Source of the DNA: Pseudomonas bubulae
Lineage (GTDB): Bacteria > Pseudomonadota > Gammaproteobacteria > Pseudomonadales > Pseudomonadaceae
Direction of reading: 5' to 3'
Length of the DNA stretch: 64,000 bases
NCBI RefSeq assembly: GCF_900618535.1
Contig: NZ_UYJA01000001.1
Location: 930,001 to 994,000 of the forward strand
Shown: one piece after another, positions 27,029 through 36,765 of the stretch
Position numbering within the stretch: position 1 is the stretch's first letter
Layout of the letters: each line of letters opens with the position of its first letter
Notes under the pieces: model-generated
Told to the model about the DNA's origin: nothing
What the model saw: the letters and a program-made list of their open reading frames with translations, nothing else
The model's database searches: none
Position numbers and translations under genes: made by a program

Positions 27029-28273
27029 ATGACCGACCTAACCCGGGCCAACGAAAGCTGGCTGACATCGCCGATCCATCAACAGTGGCTGCGCGATCAG
27101 GGCCAGGCGCTGGTGGATTTCGCCAAGGCCGCCCGCGTGCCCTGCGGCTTCGCCGCGCTCGACCCGTTCGGTCGCCGCCCGAACAACGCCCCGGCAGACA
27201 CCATCACCACCGCACGCATGGTGCACAGTTTTTCCCTGGCCCATATTCAAGGCCTGCCCGGTTGCGCGCCGCTGATCGACCACGGTCTGGCCGCACTGGC
27301 CGGGCCGCTGCGTGATGCCGTGCATGGCGGCTGGTTTGCCCGCCCCGCCGCCGAAGACGGCAATACCCGTAAAGACGCCTACCTGCACGCCTTTGTGGCC
27401 CTGGCCGCCAGCTCGGCTGCAGTTGCCGGGCGCGGCGGTTCTGCCGAGTTGCTGGGCGATACGGTAGCAATACTTGAAGGTCATTTCTGGTCCGGGTCGG
27501 AAGGCGCCCTGCTGGAAAGCTTTGCTGGCGACTGGAGTGACTGCGAGGCGTATCGCGGGGCCAACAGCAATATGCACGGTGTCGAAGCTTTTCTGGCCCT
27601 GGCCGATGTCCTCGATGAAGACCTGTGGCTCGATCGCGCCCTGTCGATTGCCGAAAAGCTTGTTCACCAGCATGCAGCGCAATCCGGCTACGTGCCCGTG
27701 GAGCATTTCGACAGCCAGTGGCAGCCATTGCCCGATTACAACCGGGACAACCCGGCAGACGGTTTTCGCCCGTTCGGCAAAACGCCCGGCCACGCCTTCG
27801 AATGGGCGCGCCTGCTGTTGCACCTCGAGGCGGCCCGCAAGCAACGCGGCCTGGCGGCGCCCGAATGGCTGCTGGAAGACGCGCGGCGGTTATTCGCCAG
27901 TGCATGCCAGTTCGGCTGGAACGTCGATGGTGGCTGCGGAATCGTCTACACCGTGGACTGGAACCACCAGCCGCTGGTGCGTGAGCGTCTGCACTGGACC
28001 CTGGCCGAAGCCTCGGCAGCTGCGGCGGCGTTGTTGCAACGCAGCGGCGAGCATGAATACGAAGTCTGGTATCAACAGTTCTGGGACTATATCGACCTGT
28101 ACATGATCGACCGCCAGAACGGTAGCTGGCATCACGAACTGGGGATCGACAACCTGCCTTCGCAAAATATCTGGCCGGGCAAGCCGGACCTTTACCATGC
28201 TTACCAGGCCACGCTGCTGCCCCGTTTGCCGTTGGCTATCAGCCTGGCCAGCGCGCTCAAGCTGCGGCGCTGA
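27029..28273 (+). CDS. AGE-family sugar isomerase, probable D-mannose isomerase
   Basis: The 414-residue protein belongs to the N-acylglucosamine 2-epimerase (alpha6/alpha6 barrel) superfamily. It shows the conserved TARMVHSFSLAH, RKDAYLHAF, ANSNMHGVEAFLAL, TPGHAFEWARLLLHLE and the C-terminal KPDLYHAYQATLLPR motifs with the catalytic histidine pair. The pattern fits the YihS / mannose isomerase branch, which interconverts mannose and fructose, rather than true N-acyl sugar epimerases. It begins 92 bases after the LysR gene on the same strand. Substrate is inferred from family resemblance. Confidence 0.85.
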   Translation: MTDLTRANESWLTSPIHQQWLRDQGQALVDFAKAARVPCGFAALDPFGRRPNNAPADTITTARMVHSFSLAHIQGLPGCAPLIDHGLAALAGPLRDAVHGGWFARPAAEDGNTRKDAYLHAFVALAASSAAVAGRGGSAELLGDTVAILEGHFWSGSEGALLESFAGDWSDCEAYRGANSNMHGVEAFLALADVLDEDLWLDRALSIAEKLVHQHAAQSGYVPVEHFDSQWQPLPDYNRDNPADGFRPFGKTPGHAFEWARLLLHLEAARKQRGLAAPEWLLEDARRLFASACQFGWNVDGGCGIVYTVDWNHQPLVRERLHWTLAEASAAAAALLQRSGEHEYEVWYQQFWDYIDLYMIDRQNGSWHHELGIDNLPSQNIWPGKPDLYHAYQATLLPRLPLAISLASALKLRR

Positions 28274-28303
28274 GCAATCCCGCCCCCGTAGCAGAGCGCT
28301 CCC

Positions 28304-30739
28304 TCACCAATCGTATTTGACCTCCAGCGACGCCGTGCGCTGCTGGCCGTAGTAGCAGCCAAAGCTGTAGTTGCACGACGACACGTACTCTCGATCAAAC
28401 AGGTTCTGCACGTTCAGCCGGGTACTGACACCCTTGAAGCTCGCATCCAGGGCCGCCAGGTCATAGCTGAGCGTTGCGTCATACACCACAAACGACGGCG
28501 TCTTGAAAGTGTTGTCCGAGTCGCCGAAGTTTTTCCCGGTATAACGTGCACCGCCGCCCAGGGTCACGCCCGCCAGGGCCTGTCCGGTGAAGTGGTAGTC
28601 GGCCCACACGCTGGCTGCCCAGGGTGCCTGTGCCTCGCTGCGGTTGCCTTCATTGCCATAGTTGGACTTGGTGTAGAACACGTCCAGATACGACAGCGAG
28701 GCGATCAGGTCGATGTTGCTGAAACTGCTTTTGCCTTCAAGTTCGATCCCCCGCGACCGGACCTCGCCTTCCTGGATTTGATACTCCTGGTACTGCAAGT
28801 CACCGGTCAGGACGTTTTGCTGGGTGATTTCAAATACCGAGGCGCTGAGCAAAGTGCTCTCATCGGGCTGGTATTTGACCCCCACTTCATATTGCTTGCC
28901 CGTCATGGGCACGAACGCCTTGCCACCTCGGACCGGTGCCGCAGTGCCCACGGAAGGCAGAAAGGATTCGGTGTAACTGATATACGGCGCCAGACCAAAC
29001 GAAGTGACATAGGTCAGGCCCACACGCCCGGTGAACTTGCTATCGCTCTGGATCTCGTGGGAGTTGGCCAGCAAGTCATTGTTGTCGACCTTGGCCCAAT
29101 CCTGGCGACCGCCAATGGTCAGGATAAAGTTGTTCAGTTTGATCTGGTCCTGCACATAAAAACCGGTCTGCTTGACCCTGTTATCCCATTTGGTAGTCAG
29201 GGTCGGCACACCCGTGGTGCGGTAGTTGGTGGGGTTGTAGAGGTCAATCACCTCGCTGCCGGACAGGTTGTAGCCCTGGAACTTGCGGGTGAAGTCACGG
29301 TAGTCGAGCCCCACCAGCAGGGTGTGCTGCACAGGCCCGGTGGTGAAGTCACTTTGCAGGTGGTTGTCGAAAGTATAAGAGCTGTTTTGCTGGCGCCAGT
29401 CGAGCTTGGTGCGGCTGGCATGGGTATCGGTGGCGCCGTCCGGGGCGGTGACGAAACGGTTCAGGTAAAAGCCCTTGTAACGGTCATTGACGTCGATGTA
29501 GCTCAGGCTCTGGCGATAGGTCATGACCTCGTTGAAGGCATGGGAAAACTGGTAGCCGAGCACATATTGATCGCGCTTGTAGTCGTTCCATTTCGAGTCG
29601 CCCGAGAAGAAGTCTCGATCTATCTTGTTGCCTTGGGAGTTGCGGTACAGACTGCCCACGGCCGGCAAGGACTGGTAGTCGGCCAGGGCATCGTCCCGTT
29701 GCACTTGCGCGTAGACCGTCAGTTCATTGCGGTCATCCGGCGCCCAGGTGAGACTGGGCGCCAGCAGCATGCGGGAATCTTCCGTGTAGTCGATTTGCTC
29801 GCTGCCGGTGTTGCCGACGCCGATCAGCCGGTAGCTCAGGGTTTTGCCTTCATCCAGCGGGCCGGTGGTATCGAAGGCCAGGTTGTAACGGTCAAAGCTG
29901 CCGGTGCCGACCTTGATTTGATGCCTGGCCTCGGTGCTCGGGCGCTTGGCCACCATATTGATCATGCCCCCCGGCTGGTTTTGCCCGTACAGAACGGAGG
30001 ACGGCCCCTTGAGCACTTCGATACGCTCCAGGGTGTAGGGGTCGATCTGCGGGGTGCCGCCCAGGCTGCCCGCCGAAGGCAGATAGGCGCCATCAAGGTA
30101 GAGCAGGGTCGGGGCAAAACCGCGGCTGGTGATTTCATCGGCAATGGTGTTGCGGTCGGTATAGCCGTTGGTGCTCAGCCCCGGGGTGTAGCGCAGGGCC
30201 TGGGTCAGATCGTGGGCGCCCTGCACTTCAACCTGATCAGCAGTGACCACGTTGATGGTTTGCGGAATCTCGAGGATCGGTGTGTCGGTCTTGGTGGCGG
30301 TGGCCGAACGGGTGGCGACAAAGCCGTCAACATGGCCACGACCATCCTCACCCAGACGCGCAGACACGTTGGTTGCGCCCAGATTCAGTACCCCGTCACC
30401 GGCGTTGGGGTAGACACTCAAGGCACCGCTACCGGTCACGCCCAGGCCCAGCCCGCTGCCCACCAGCGCGCGTTCGGCGGCCTGTTGCGGGGTGTACATG
30501 CCATTGACCGGCGCGGAGGTTTTACCCTGCAACAAGGCCGGGGCCACCGACAGGGTCAGGTTGCTGTCGCGGGCAATGCGGCTCAGGGTCACGCCCAGGG
30601 GCGCGGCAGGCAAGTCAAAAAAACGCGTGGCATTTTGCTCGCCAGACAGGGTTTCGGCCACCGCGCTCAGCGGGTAACCGCCAATGCTCAGGGTGATGGC
30701 CAGCGCCAGCAGGCAGGTTTTGGGATAGGCGTACGGCAT
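28304..30739 (-). CDS. TonB-dependent siderophore receptor of the FecIR-controlled type (FoxA/FhuA-like)
   Basis: This 811-residue outer-membrane receptor has a signal peptide (to ~SAVAE), an STN signalling domain (FFDLPAAPLGVTLSRIARD to ALSVYP, about 40-110), a plug with EIPQTINVVTADQVEVQGAH and EVLKGPSSVLYGQNQPGGMI, and a barrel ending ASLEVKYDW. The cysteine-bearing SSCNYSFGCYYGQQRT near the C-terminus is typical of FoxA/FhuA hydroxamate receptors, so a ferrioxamine-type siderophore is plausible. The sigma (31814-32326) and anti-sigma (30840-31817) genes lie directly upstream on the same strand, the standard cell-surface signalling arrangement. The start has an AAGGATG ribosome site. Confidence 0.93.
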   Translation of the reverse strand: MPYAYPKTCLLALAITLSIGGYPLSAVAETLSGEQNATRFFDLPAAPLGVTLSRIARDSNLTLSVAPALLQGKTSAPVNGMYTPQQAAERALVGSGLGLGVTGSGALSVYPNAGDGVLNLGATNVSARLGEDGRGHVDGFVATRSATATKTDTPILEIPQTINVVTADQVEVQGAHDLTQALRYTPGLSTNGYTDRNTIADEITSRGFAPTLLYLDGAYLPSAGSLGGTPQIDPYTLERIEVLKGPSSVLYGQNQPGGMINMVAKRPSTEARHQIKVGTGSFDRYNLAFDTTGPLDEGKTLSYRLIGVGNTGSEQIDYTEDSRMLLAPSLTWAPDDRNELTVYAQVQRDDALADYQSLPAVGSLYRNSQGNKIDRDFFSGDSKWNDYKRDQYVLGYQFSHAFNEVMTYRQSLSYIDVNDRYKGFYLNRFVTAPDGATDTHASRTKLDWRQQNSSYTFDNHLQSDFTTGPVQHTLLVGLDYRDFTRKFQGYNLSGSEVIDLYNPTNYRTTGVPTLTTKWDNRVKQTGFYVQDQIKLNNFILTIGGRQDWAKVDNNDLLANSHEIQSDSKFTGRVGLTYVTSFGLAPYISYTESFLPSVGTAAPVRGGKAFVPMTGKQYEVGVKYQPDESTLLSASVFEITQQNVLTGDLQYQEYQIQEGEVRSRGIELEGKSSFSNIDLIASLSYLDVFYTKSNYGNEGNRSEAQAPWAASVWADYHFTGQALAGVTLGGGARYTGKNFGDSDNTFKTPSFVVYDATLSYDLAALDASFKGVSTRLNVQNLFDREYVSSCNYSFGCYYGQQRTASLEVKYDW

Positions 30740-30813
30740 GGGGCATCCTTTCTCGTTGCAAGGTAGGCAGTTGTAACCTTGACCAACGAGAAAGCCTTTC
30801 CCCTCACCTTATC

Positions 30814-30834
30814 TGCAATTAATTCGCATTCATT
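30814..30834 (-). promoter_or_regulatory. AT-rich Fur-like site upstream of the receptor gene
   Basis: The stretch TGCAATTAATTCGCATTCATT in the 100-base gap between the anti-sigma and receptor genes resembles Pseudomonas Fur boxes of the GCAAAT/ATTCGCATT type, but the match is partial. Confidence 0.35.
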
Positions 30835-30839
30835 GGTTT

Positions 30840-31817
30840 TTACTGGCGCACATCGATCAGGGTCAGCCACGGCCCATAGCGCGTGATCTTGATCGGCAAG
30901 GTTTGCGCCAGCGTATTCAGGGTGTGTGCGGTGTTGTCCAGCGGGAATACACCGAATACCCGCACCCGCGCGGCTTCCGGGCTGATACGCAGCATGCCGG
31001 TCTGGTAGGGCCGCAGCGCCTCGACCAGGGCTGACAGGGGTTCGTCGTGCAGCTCGACCCGGCCCGCGAGCCAGTCGGGCTGGCTACGGGATGTCGGGGT
31101 TTGCGCGTCTATCCGGGTGGCGGTAAATGACGCCGCCCGACCGGTTTCGAGGTGGAGTTGCTGACCGCTCAGGGTGTGCAACTGCACGCTGTGCTGTTGC
31201 ACGCTGGCCAGGCTTTCAGTGCTGCCCTGGCGCACCATAAAGCGCGTGCCAAGGGCTTGCACCTGGCCCTGGGCAGTGCTCACCACAAAAGGACGCTGGG
31301 CGTCGGCTGCCACATCCACCTGCAACTCGCCTTCACGCAGGTGCACCCGGCGCTTATCGCTATTGAAGTCGATATCCACCGCACTGCGGGCGTTGAGGGT
31401 GAGCAGGCTGCCATCGGCCAGTTCGACGGTTTTGCGCTCGCCGGTGGCCGTCTGGTAATCGGCCGTCAACCCCGTCAGGGGCGTCACGCGATCCACCAGA
31501 CCCGCGGCACCCAGGCCGAGCACCAACAGCAGCAGGCTGCCTTGCAGGGTCTTTTTGCCCGATGGTGATGTACCGGCCAGCAGCGCCCGACGTACCGCCT
31601 GCAATTGCCCCGGGCTGCGCCGCTCAACCGATTGCAGATCGGCTACGGGAGCCTTGAGCACCCCGGCGACCCGCTGCCACGCAGCCAGATGTGCCGGGTT
31701 TTCGGCCAGCCACGCCTTGAACACCTGACGCTCCGACGGGCAGGCCTGGCCGGACTCGAGGCGCAGCATCCAGTCAATGGCGGCACGGGTGGTCGGGTCA
31801 ACCTTGGCTGTACTCAT
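30840..31817 (-). CDS. FecR-family anti-sigma / sigma regulator
   Basis: The 325-residue protein has the N-terminal cytoplasmic anti-sigma domain (AAIDWMLRLESGQACPSE, ENPAHLAAWQRV), one transmembrane helix (LLLLVLGLGAAGLVDRV, ~95-112), and a periplasmic FecR domain with TATGERKTVELADGSLLTLN and VALG-like QALGTRFMVRQ, ending in an STN-like segment (LIDVRQ). It relays siderophore binding by the receptor to the sigma factor. Its ATG overlaps the sigma gene stop by four bases. Length is normal for the family. Confidence 0.93.
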   Translation of the reverse strand: MSTAKVDPTTRAAIDWMLRLESGQACPSERQVFKAWLAENPAHLAAWQRVAGVLKAPVADLQSVERRSPGQLQAVRRALLAGTSPSGKKTLQGSLLLLVLGLGAAGLVDRVTPLTGLTADYQTATGERKTVELADGSLLTLNARSAVDIDFNSDKRRVHLREGELQVDVAADAQRPFVVSTAQGQVQALGTRFMVRQGSTESLASVQQHSVQLHTLSGQQLHLETGRAASFTATRIDAQTPTSRSQPDWLAGRVELHDEPLSALVEALRPYQTGMLRISPEAARVRVFGVFPLDNTAHTLNTLAQTLPIKITRYGPWLTLIDVRQ

Positions 31818-32326
31818 GGGCTCTCCGCCGTTTGCGACAGGCAATGAACAAAAGCGCGGCGCAAGTCGCGCTCAACGGTGGCCAGGGATACGCCCAGTTG
31901 CTCGGCAATGGCCTGCTGGGGCATACCTTCAAGACGATTGAGCAAAAAGGCGCGCTTGACCCGCGATGGCAAACCTTCGAGCAGGCAATCAATGGCTTCG
32001 ATCGCCTCACGGACCAGGGCAATGTCTTCTGCAGAAGGTGCGTAGGCCAGTGGCAGCTCGGCCAGTTGGTCGAGATAGGCTTGCTCAAGCTTGCGCCGCC
32101 GCCACAGTGAGCAGAGCAAGCGCCGGGCAACGGTACTCAGGTAAGCCCGAGGCTCCTGGATACGTTCCAGTTGGCGGGCATCCCAAGCGCGCAAAAATGT
32201 GTCCTGGGCCAGATCGGCCGCATCCTGCGGGCATCGTACCTGTCGCGACAACCAGCCGCGCAGCCACGCGTGATTGTCGTGATATAGACTGGCCAGCAGC
32301 CTTTGGGGATCCACAGGACTCGACAC
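31814..32326 (-). CDS. FecI-like ECF sigma factor
   Basis: The 170-residue protein has sigma region 2 (residues ~10-75; DAADLAQDTFLRAWDAR, EPRAYLSTVARRLL) and region 4 (about 110-165; LPSRVKRAFLLNRLEGMPQQ with the helix-turn-helix GVSLATVERDLRRA). It directs RNA polymerase to the receptor gene when iron-siderophore is sensed. The start is a GTG at 32326; no better in-frame ATG is available upstream. A Fur-like site at 32349-32366 lies just upstream, which would tie expression to iron limitation. Confidence 0.92.
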   Translation of the reverse strand: MSSPVDPQRLLASLYHDNHAWLRGWLSRQVRCPQDAADLAQDTFLRAWDARQLERIQEPRAYLSTVARRLLCSLWRRRKLEQAYLDQLAELPLAYAPSAEDIALVREAIEAIDCLLEGLPSRVKRAFLLNRLEGMPQQAIAEQLGVSLATVERDLRRAFVHCLSQTAESP

Positions 32327-32348
32327 GATAGATAACCATACTTAAACA

Positions 32349-32366
32349 GCAATAAGTCGCATTATC
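32349..32366 (-). promoter_or_regulatory. Candidate Fur box upstream of the ECF sigma gene
   Basis: On the minus strand GATAATGCGACTTATTGC matches the first seven positions of the Fur consensus GATAATGATAATCATTATC and keeps the AT/TA symmetry of the rest. It is 23 bases upstream of the GTG start, a usual position for Fur control of iron-starvation sigma genes. Confidence 0.5.
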
Positions 32367-32393
32367 GTCGGATCAAGCATAAATGCAAGCCAT

Positions 32394-32478
32394 GTGGGAG
32401 CGGGCTTGCCCGCGATGCAGGCGGCGCGGTTACTCAGCCTGACCGCGCTGATGCCATCGCGAGCAAGCCCGCTCCCAC
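32394..32478. repeat. REP doublet upstream of the FecI gene
   Basis: GTGGGAGCGGGCTTGCCCGCGAT and, 85 bases to its end, ATCGCGAGCAAGCCCGCTCCCAC face each other across about 39 bases (REPIN-like). It lies between the divergent ends of the sigma-gene promoter and the SDR stop. Confidence 0.88.
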
Positions 32479-32491
32479 AAAAGCACGATCT

Positions 32492-33238
32492 TCAGCGCCC
32501 GCCGCCCAGGTCGAGAAAAGTGCCGGTGGTATACGACGCCTTGTCCGACAGCAGCCATACAATGGCTTCGGCCACTTCTTCCGGCCGCCCGCCACGCCCC
32601 ATGGGGATGATAGGTTCAAGTTTGCTGACCCGGCCCGGATCGCCGCTCAAGGCGTGAAAATCGGTGAAGATATAGCCCGGCCGCACCGCGTTGACCCGGA
32701 TCCCCTCGCCCGCCAGTTCCTTGGACAGCCCCAGGGTGAAAGTGTCCAGCGCGCCCTTGGAGGCGGCGTAATCGACGTATTCACCGGGCGAACCCAGGCG
32801 GGCCGCCACCGACGACACGTTGACGATATTACCGCCCTGCCCGCCGTAACGTGGCGACATGCGCAGCACGGCATGCTTGGCACACAGAATGGGCCCCAGC
32901 ACATTGGTTTTCAGGGTGTGCATGATGCGCAGGTCGGTCAGCTCGTCGACCCGCGATTTGAGCCCCACGGTGCCGGCGTTGTTGACCAGCGCGGTAACAG
33001 GCCCCAACTGTTCGTCAACTTCGAGAAACAGGCGAATGATTTCCTCTTCGTCGCTGACATCGGCACGCACGGCAATGGCCTTGGCGCCCATGGCGCGAAC
33101 CTGCGCCAGCACCTCATGGGCCGCAGCATCATCGGTCAGGTAGTTGATGCAGATCCGATAACCCTGCTTTGCAGCCAGCAAGGCCGTGGCAGCGCCTATG
33201 CCGCGGCTGCCGCCGGTGATCACGATGACTTTATCCAT
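32492..33238 (-). CDS. Short-chain dehydrogenase/reductase
   Basis: The 248-residue classical SDR has the cofactor motif VITGGSRGIGAAT at residues ~6-18, NNAG near 88, the catalytic Ser/Tyr/Lys set (NVSSVAARLG then YVDYAASKGAL) and the C-terminal FLDLGGGR. It resembles glucose dehydrogenase / YgfF-type SDRs that use NAD(P). Substrate unknown. It stands alone between the iron-regulated operon and the cyclic-di-GMP gene, so context gives no further clue. Confidence 0.88.
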   Translation of the reverse strand: MDKVIVITGGSRGIGAATALLAAKQGYRICINYLTDDAAAHEVLAQVRAMGAKAIAVRADVSDEEEIIRLFLEVDEQLGPVTALVNNAGTVGLKSRVDELTDLRIMHTLKTNVLGPILCAKHAVLRMSPRYGGQGGNIVNVSSVAARLGSPGEYVDYAASKGALDTFTLGLSKELAGEGIRVNAVRPGYIFTDFHALSGDPGRVSKLEPIIPMGRGGRPEEVAEAIVWLLSDKASYTTGTFLDLGGGR

Positions 33239-33304
33239 AAATACGTGTTCCCCTTACACCGATCCAAATCTGGCTGTCAGAATAACCGCGAAGGCCCGGT
33301 TTTG

Positions 33305-35401
33305 TCAGGTCGCTGTTTTGTTGCCCGGCCCGGCGGGTTCGGCACCTTGGATATCGGCCATGAATTGCTCCGCCGGCAGCGGCTCGCCCAGCAGAAAACC
33401 TTGCAGGGCATCACAGCCAAGCGTGGTTAAAAAACTTTGCTGGGTATCGGTCTCCACCCCTTCGGCGACGATACGCAAACCCAGGGCCTGGCCCAGCGCG
33501 ACAATGGCCGAGACAATCGCCGCATCGTCGCTGTCGTGCTCCAGGTCGCGCACAAAACCGCGGTCGATTTTCAGTTCATTGGCGGGCAGGCGTTTGAGGT
33601 ACATCAGGCTGGAATAGCCAGTGCCAAAGTCATCGATGGACAGGTCCACGCCCATTTGCGACAACCGCTGCAACACCACCATGCTCGCATCGGCATCGCT
33701 CATGGCGGTGGTTTCGGTGATTTCCAGGGTCAGGCTGTTGGCCGGTAACCGATGACGCTCGAGCGCCGCGACCACGCTGTCAACCAGCCCTGAATAGCAG
33801 AACTGCAATGCCGACAGGTTGACCGCAATACGCCAGTGGCTATAGCCCTGATCGAACCAGATGCGCATCTGGCGGCAGGCTTCATTGAGCACCCAGTCAC
33901 CAATGGGGATGATCAGGCCGGTTTTTTCCGCCAGGTCGATAAAATTTTCCGGCAGCAGCAACCCTTGCTGCGGATGCTCCCAGCGCAACAGCGCTTCGGC
34001 CCCCACCGGCCGGCTGTTGCTGGCGTCGAACTTGGGCTGGTAGTGCAGGCGAAACTGCTGCAGCTCCAGGGCCTGACGCAAGTCCTGCAGCAGCTGCAAT
34101 TGCTTGCGGGCATTGGTGTTCATCGATGCGTCGAAAAAGCTGTAGCCATTTTTGCCCGCGCCCTTGGCGTGATACATCGCCGCATCGGCGTTCATCAGCA
34201 GCTCTTCAGCGGTCAGGCCATTGCCGGGGTACAGGGCGATACCGACACTGGCGGAGATCAGCAGCTCATGCTCATCGACCCGGAACGCCCTGGACAACAG
34301 ACCCACCTGCCGCGCTGCCACTTGCGGTGCGTCATCAGGCTCCAGCAGACGCACCAGCAGCACAAATTCGTCGCCGCCAATACGCGCCAGGGTGTCCTGG
34401 CTGCGCAACTGCTCGCGCAGGCGCAAGGCCACCTCGCGCAGCAAACGGTCGCCCAGATGATGACCAAAGGCATCGTTGACCGGCTTGAAGCCATCGAGGT
34501 CGATAAACATCAGCGAGAAGCAGCCGCCCTGCTCCGCCACCTTGCTCATCGCCTGACCGATACGGTCAGCCAGCAGGATGCGGTTGGGCAACCCGGTCAG
34601 GGTGTCGTGCAGCGCCAGTTGGGTCAGCTCTTCGTTGGCCAGGGTCAGGGAGTCCGCCAGCGCAGCTGTACGGGCATCGAGGCGGGCATCAAAAATAGAG
34701 GTCAGCAAGGCGATGACCAATACCGCCAGGCTGGACACCAGTACCAGATTGTCCAGGCCGTTACCGCTCAGACCGTCGATGGCGGCACCGCAAAAACTGC
34801 CGATGGGGAAATTGGCTGCAGCCATGCCGGTGTAATGCATGCCGACAATCGCCAGCCCCATGATTACCGCAGCACCACCGCGCATCAGCCGCACGTAAGG
34901 GGTTTGCCGGCGCAGACGAAACGCGATCGACAACGCGGCCGCCGAGGCCCCCACCGCAATCACCAGCGACAGGCCAAACAGTGCCGGGTCGTAATCGATG
35001 CCCGGCTGCATGCGCAACGCGGCCATGCCGCTGTAGTGCATGGCGCTGATGCCCGCGCCCATGATCAGGGCGCCAAACAACAACTGCAGCGCCGGCAAAC
35101 GCGGCTGGCTGACCAGCCACAAGGCAAAGCCCGAAGACAGGATGGCAACCAGCAATGACCACAGGGTCAGCCCCAGGTCGTAGCCCAGCGCCAGTGGCAA
35201 CTGCAACGCGAGCATGCCGATAAAGTGCATCGACCACACGCCAAAGCCCATTGCCAGTGCACCGCCGGCAATCCACAGGTACTGGGTACGGCCGCGCGCC
35301 GTGGCGATGCGACCACTCAGGTCAAGAGCGGTATAAGAGGCCAGAATGGCCACACACAGGGAAATCAGGACCAGCGCGGGGGAGTAACTAGCGGAAACCA
35401 T
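33305..35401 (-). CDS. MHYT-GGDEF-EAL cyclic-di-GMP enzyme, MucR-like
   Basis: The 698-residue protein has an N-terminal seven-helix MHYT sensor (about residues 10-230, with three repeats MHFIGM, MHYSGM, MHYTGM), a GGDEF domain (~255-420) and a C-terminal EAL domain (~430-690). GGDEF is intact (ARIGGDEFVLLV) and preceded by an RSQD inhibitory-site motif five residues upstream; EAL is intact too (GAEALLRWEHP, DDFGTGYSSLMYLKRLP, AEGVET). Both cyclase and phosphodiesterase activity are therefore possible. The layout equals that of MucR, which tunes alginate and dispersal in P. aeruginosa. An in-frame ATG 36 bases upstream is an alternative start. Confidence 0.92.
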   Translation of the reverse strand: MVSASYSPALVLISLCVAILASYTALDLSGRIATARGRTQYLWIAGGALAMGFGVWSMHFIGMLALQLPLALGYDLGLTLWSLLVAILSSGFALWLVSQPRLPALQLLFGALIMGAGISAMHYSGMAALRMQPGIDYDPALFGLSLVIAVGASAAALSIAFRLRRQTPYVRLMRGGAAVIMGLAIVGMHYTGMAAANFPIGSFCGAAIDGLSGNGLDNLVLVSSLAVLVIALLTSIFDARLDARTAALADSLTLANEELTQLALHDTLTGLPNRILLADRIGQAMSKVAEQGGCFSLMFIDLDGFKPVNDAFGHHLGDRLLREVALRLREQLRSQDTLARIGGDEFVLLVRLLEPDDAPQVAARQVGLLSRAFRVDEHELLISASVGIALYPGNGLTAEELLMNADAAMYHAKGAGKNGYSFFDASMNTNARKQLQLLQDLRQALELQQFRLHYQPKFDASNSRPVGAEALLRWEHPQQGLLLPENFIDLAEKTGLIIPIGDWVLNEACRQMRIWFDQGYSHWRIAVNLSALQFCYSGLVDSVVAALERHRLPANSLTLEITETTAMSDADASMVVLQRLSQMGVDLSIDDFGTGYSSLMYLKRLPANELKIDRGFVRDLEHDSDDAAIVSAIVALGQALGLRIVAEGVETDTQQSFLTTLGCDALQGFLLGEPLPAEQFMADIQGAEPAGPGNKTAT

Positions 35402-35507
35402 GGGCCTACTCGTGAACAGATGCCGAACAGCGTCCATGCCCGGTAAAGAAGCGCAATTGTACTGCTTCCCTGCATTTACGCACCTATCCGCGCGACTAAA
35501 TCCTTAA

Positions 35508-35527
35508 GCTCCATGCCCGCTCCCACA
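35508..35527. repeat. Single REP half-site
   Basis: CATGCCCGCTCCCACAAAG in the 146-base gap downstream of the thiolase gene is a lone copy of the REP arm, with no facing partner. Confidence 0.6.
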
Positions 35528-35547
35528 AAGAAACTGTCCCCCTGCCT

Positions 35548-36762
35548 TCAGCTCAGCTCAAACAACCCCGCCGCCCCCATCCCGCCGCCAATGCACATGG
35601 CAACCACGACAAACCGCGCACCACGGCGGCGACCTTCGAGCAGGCTGTGACCCACCATCCGTGCACCCGACATGCCGAACGGATGACCAATGGCTATCGC
35701 CCCGCCATTGACGTTCAGGCGGTCATTGGGGATCTGCAGAAAGTCACGGCAATGCACCACCTGACAGGCGAACGCTTCGTTGATCTCCCAGAGGTCAATA
35801 TCCGCAACGGTCAGGCCAAAACGTTTGAGCAACTTGGGAATCGCATACACCGGACCAATGCCCATTTCCTCCGGTGCACAACCACTCACGGCAATCCCGC
35901 GATACACGCCCAGCGCTTCGATACCGCGCTGCCTGGCTTCGGCACGACTCATCAGCAATACCGCAGCGGCCCCATCGGAAAACTGCGAGGCGTTGCCTGC
36001 CGTGATGAACTCACCCTGTTCAATCCACTTGCCGTCTTTCCACACCGGTTTGAGGGTCGACAGGTCTTCAAGGGTGGTAGAGGGACGGTTGCACTCGTCA
36101 CGGTCCGCGATCACGTCCTGATGACCGGCGGGTTTGCCTTCCTTGTCAAAGCACAGCTTGCGCGCCGCCAAGGGCACGATCTCATCGGTAAACAGGCCCT
36201 CAGCCTGGGCGGCGGCAGTACGTTGCTGGCTCTGCAACGCATACTGATCCTGTACCTCGCGGCTGATGTTGTAGCGCCGCGACACGATTTCGGCTGTTTC
36301 GAGCATCGGAATATAAGCCGTCGGCATGCACTCAAGCACGGCCTCGGACTGGGCGCGGTAGGTGTTTTTGTACTTGTTCTGGGTCAGCGACAATGACTCC
36401 ACGCCACCGGCCACGGCAATCTTCATTTCGCCGGTCATGATGCCATTGGCCGCCACGCCGATACTCATCAGGCCCGAGGCGCACATGCGATCGAGCGCCA
36501 TGCCCGGCACAGTATCGGGCAAACCGCCGGTGTACGCACACAGGCGGCCGATGTTGTAACTCTGAGTGCCCTGCTGGGCGGCGGCACCCATGATCACGTC
36601 TTCCACTGAACCCGGCTCGATACCCGCGCGCTCGACCACGGCACGCACCACGTGACCGCCCAGCACAGGCGCCTCGGTATCGTTGAACGAGCCACGAAAG
36701 GATTTGGTCAAGGCAGTGCGGGCGGTGGATACGATCACAACGTCATTCAAATTCATGTTCAA
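35548..36762 (-). CDS. Acetyl-CoA C-acyltransferase (thiolase), last gene of the beta-oxidation operon
   Basis: The 404-residue thiolase has the nucleophilic cysteine in [14 protein letters not shown] (Cys94), the NEAFACQVV loop, [17 protein letters not shown] with the catalytic histidine, and [10 protein letters not shown] with the second cysteine. It cleaves 3-ketoacyl-CoA. The stop and start of neighbours are only a few bases apart (MaoC gene ends three bases upstream of the thiolase ATG), so it belongs to the eight-gene operon that starts at 43161. A second in-frame Met at residue 3 is an alternative start. Confidence 0.93.
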   Translation of the reverse strand: MNMNLNDVVIVSTARTALTKSFRGSFNDTEAPVLGGHVVRAVVERAGIEPGSVEDVIMGAAAQQGTQSYNIGRLCAYTGGLPDTVPGMALDRMCASGLMSIGVAANGIMTGEMKIAVAGGVESLSLTQNKYKNTYRAQSEAVLECMPTAYIPMLETAEIVSRRYNISREVQDQYALQSQQRTAAAQAEGLFTDEIVPLAARKLCFDKEGKPAGHQDVIADRDECNRPSTTLEDLSTLKPVWKDGKWIEQGEFITAGNASQFSDGAAAVLLMSRAEARQRGIEALGVYRGIAVSGCAPEEMGIGPVYAIPKLLKRFGLTVADIDLWEINEAFACQVVHCRDFLQIPNDRLNVNGGAIAIGHPFGMSGARMVGHSLLEGRRRGARFVVVAMCIGGGMGAAGLFELS

Positions 36763-36765
36763 GGC

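Noticed and set aside
28592..30766. 724-codon plus-strand ORF opposite the second TonB receptor gene
   Set aside because: It lies entirely antisense to the receptor gene, has no ribosome site, and its composition is that of a high-GC shadow frame.
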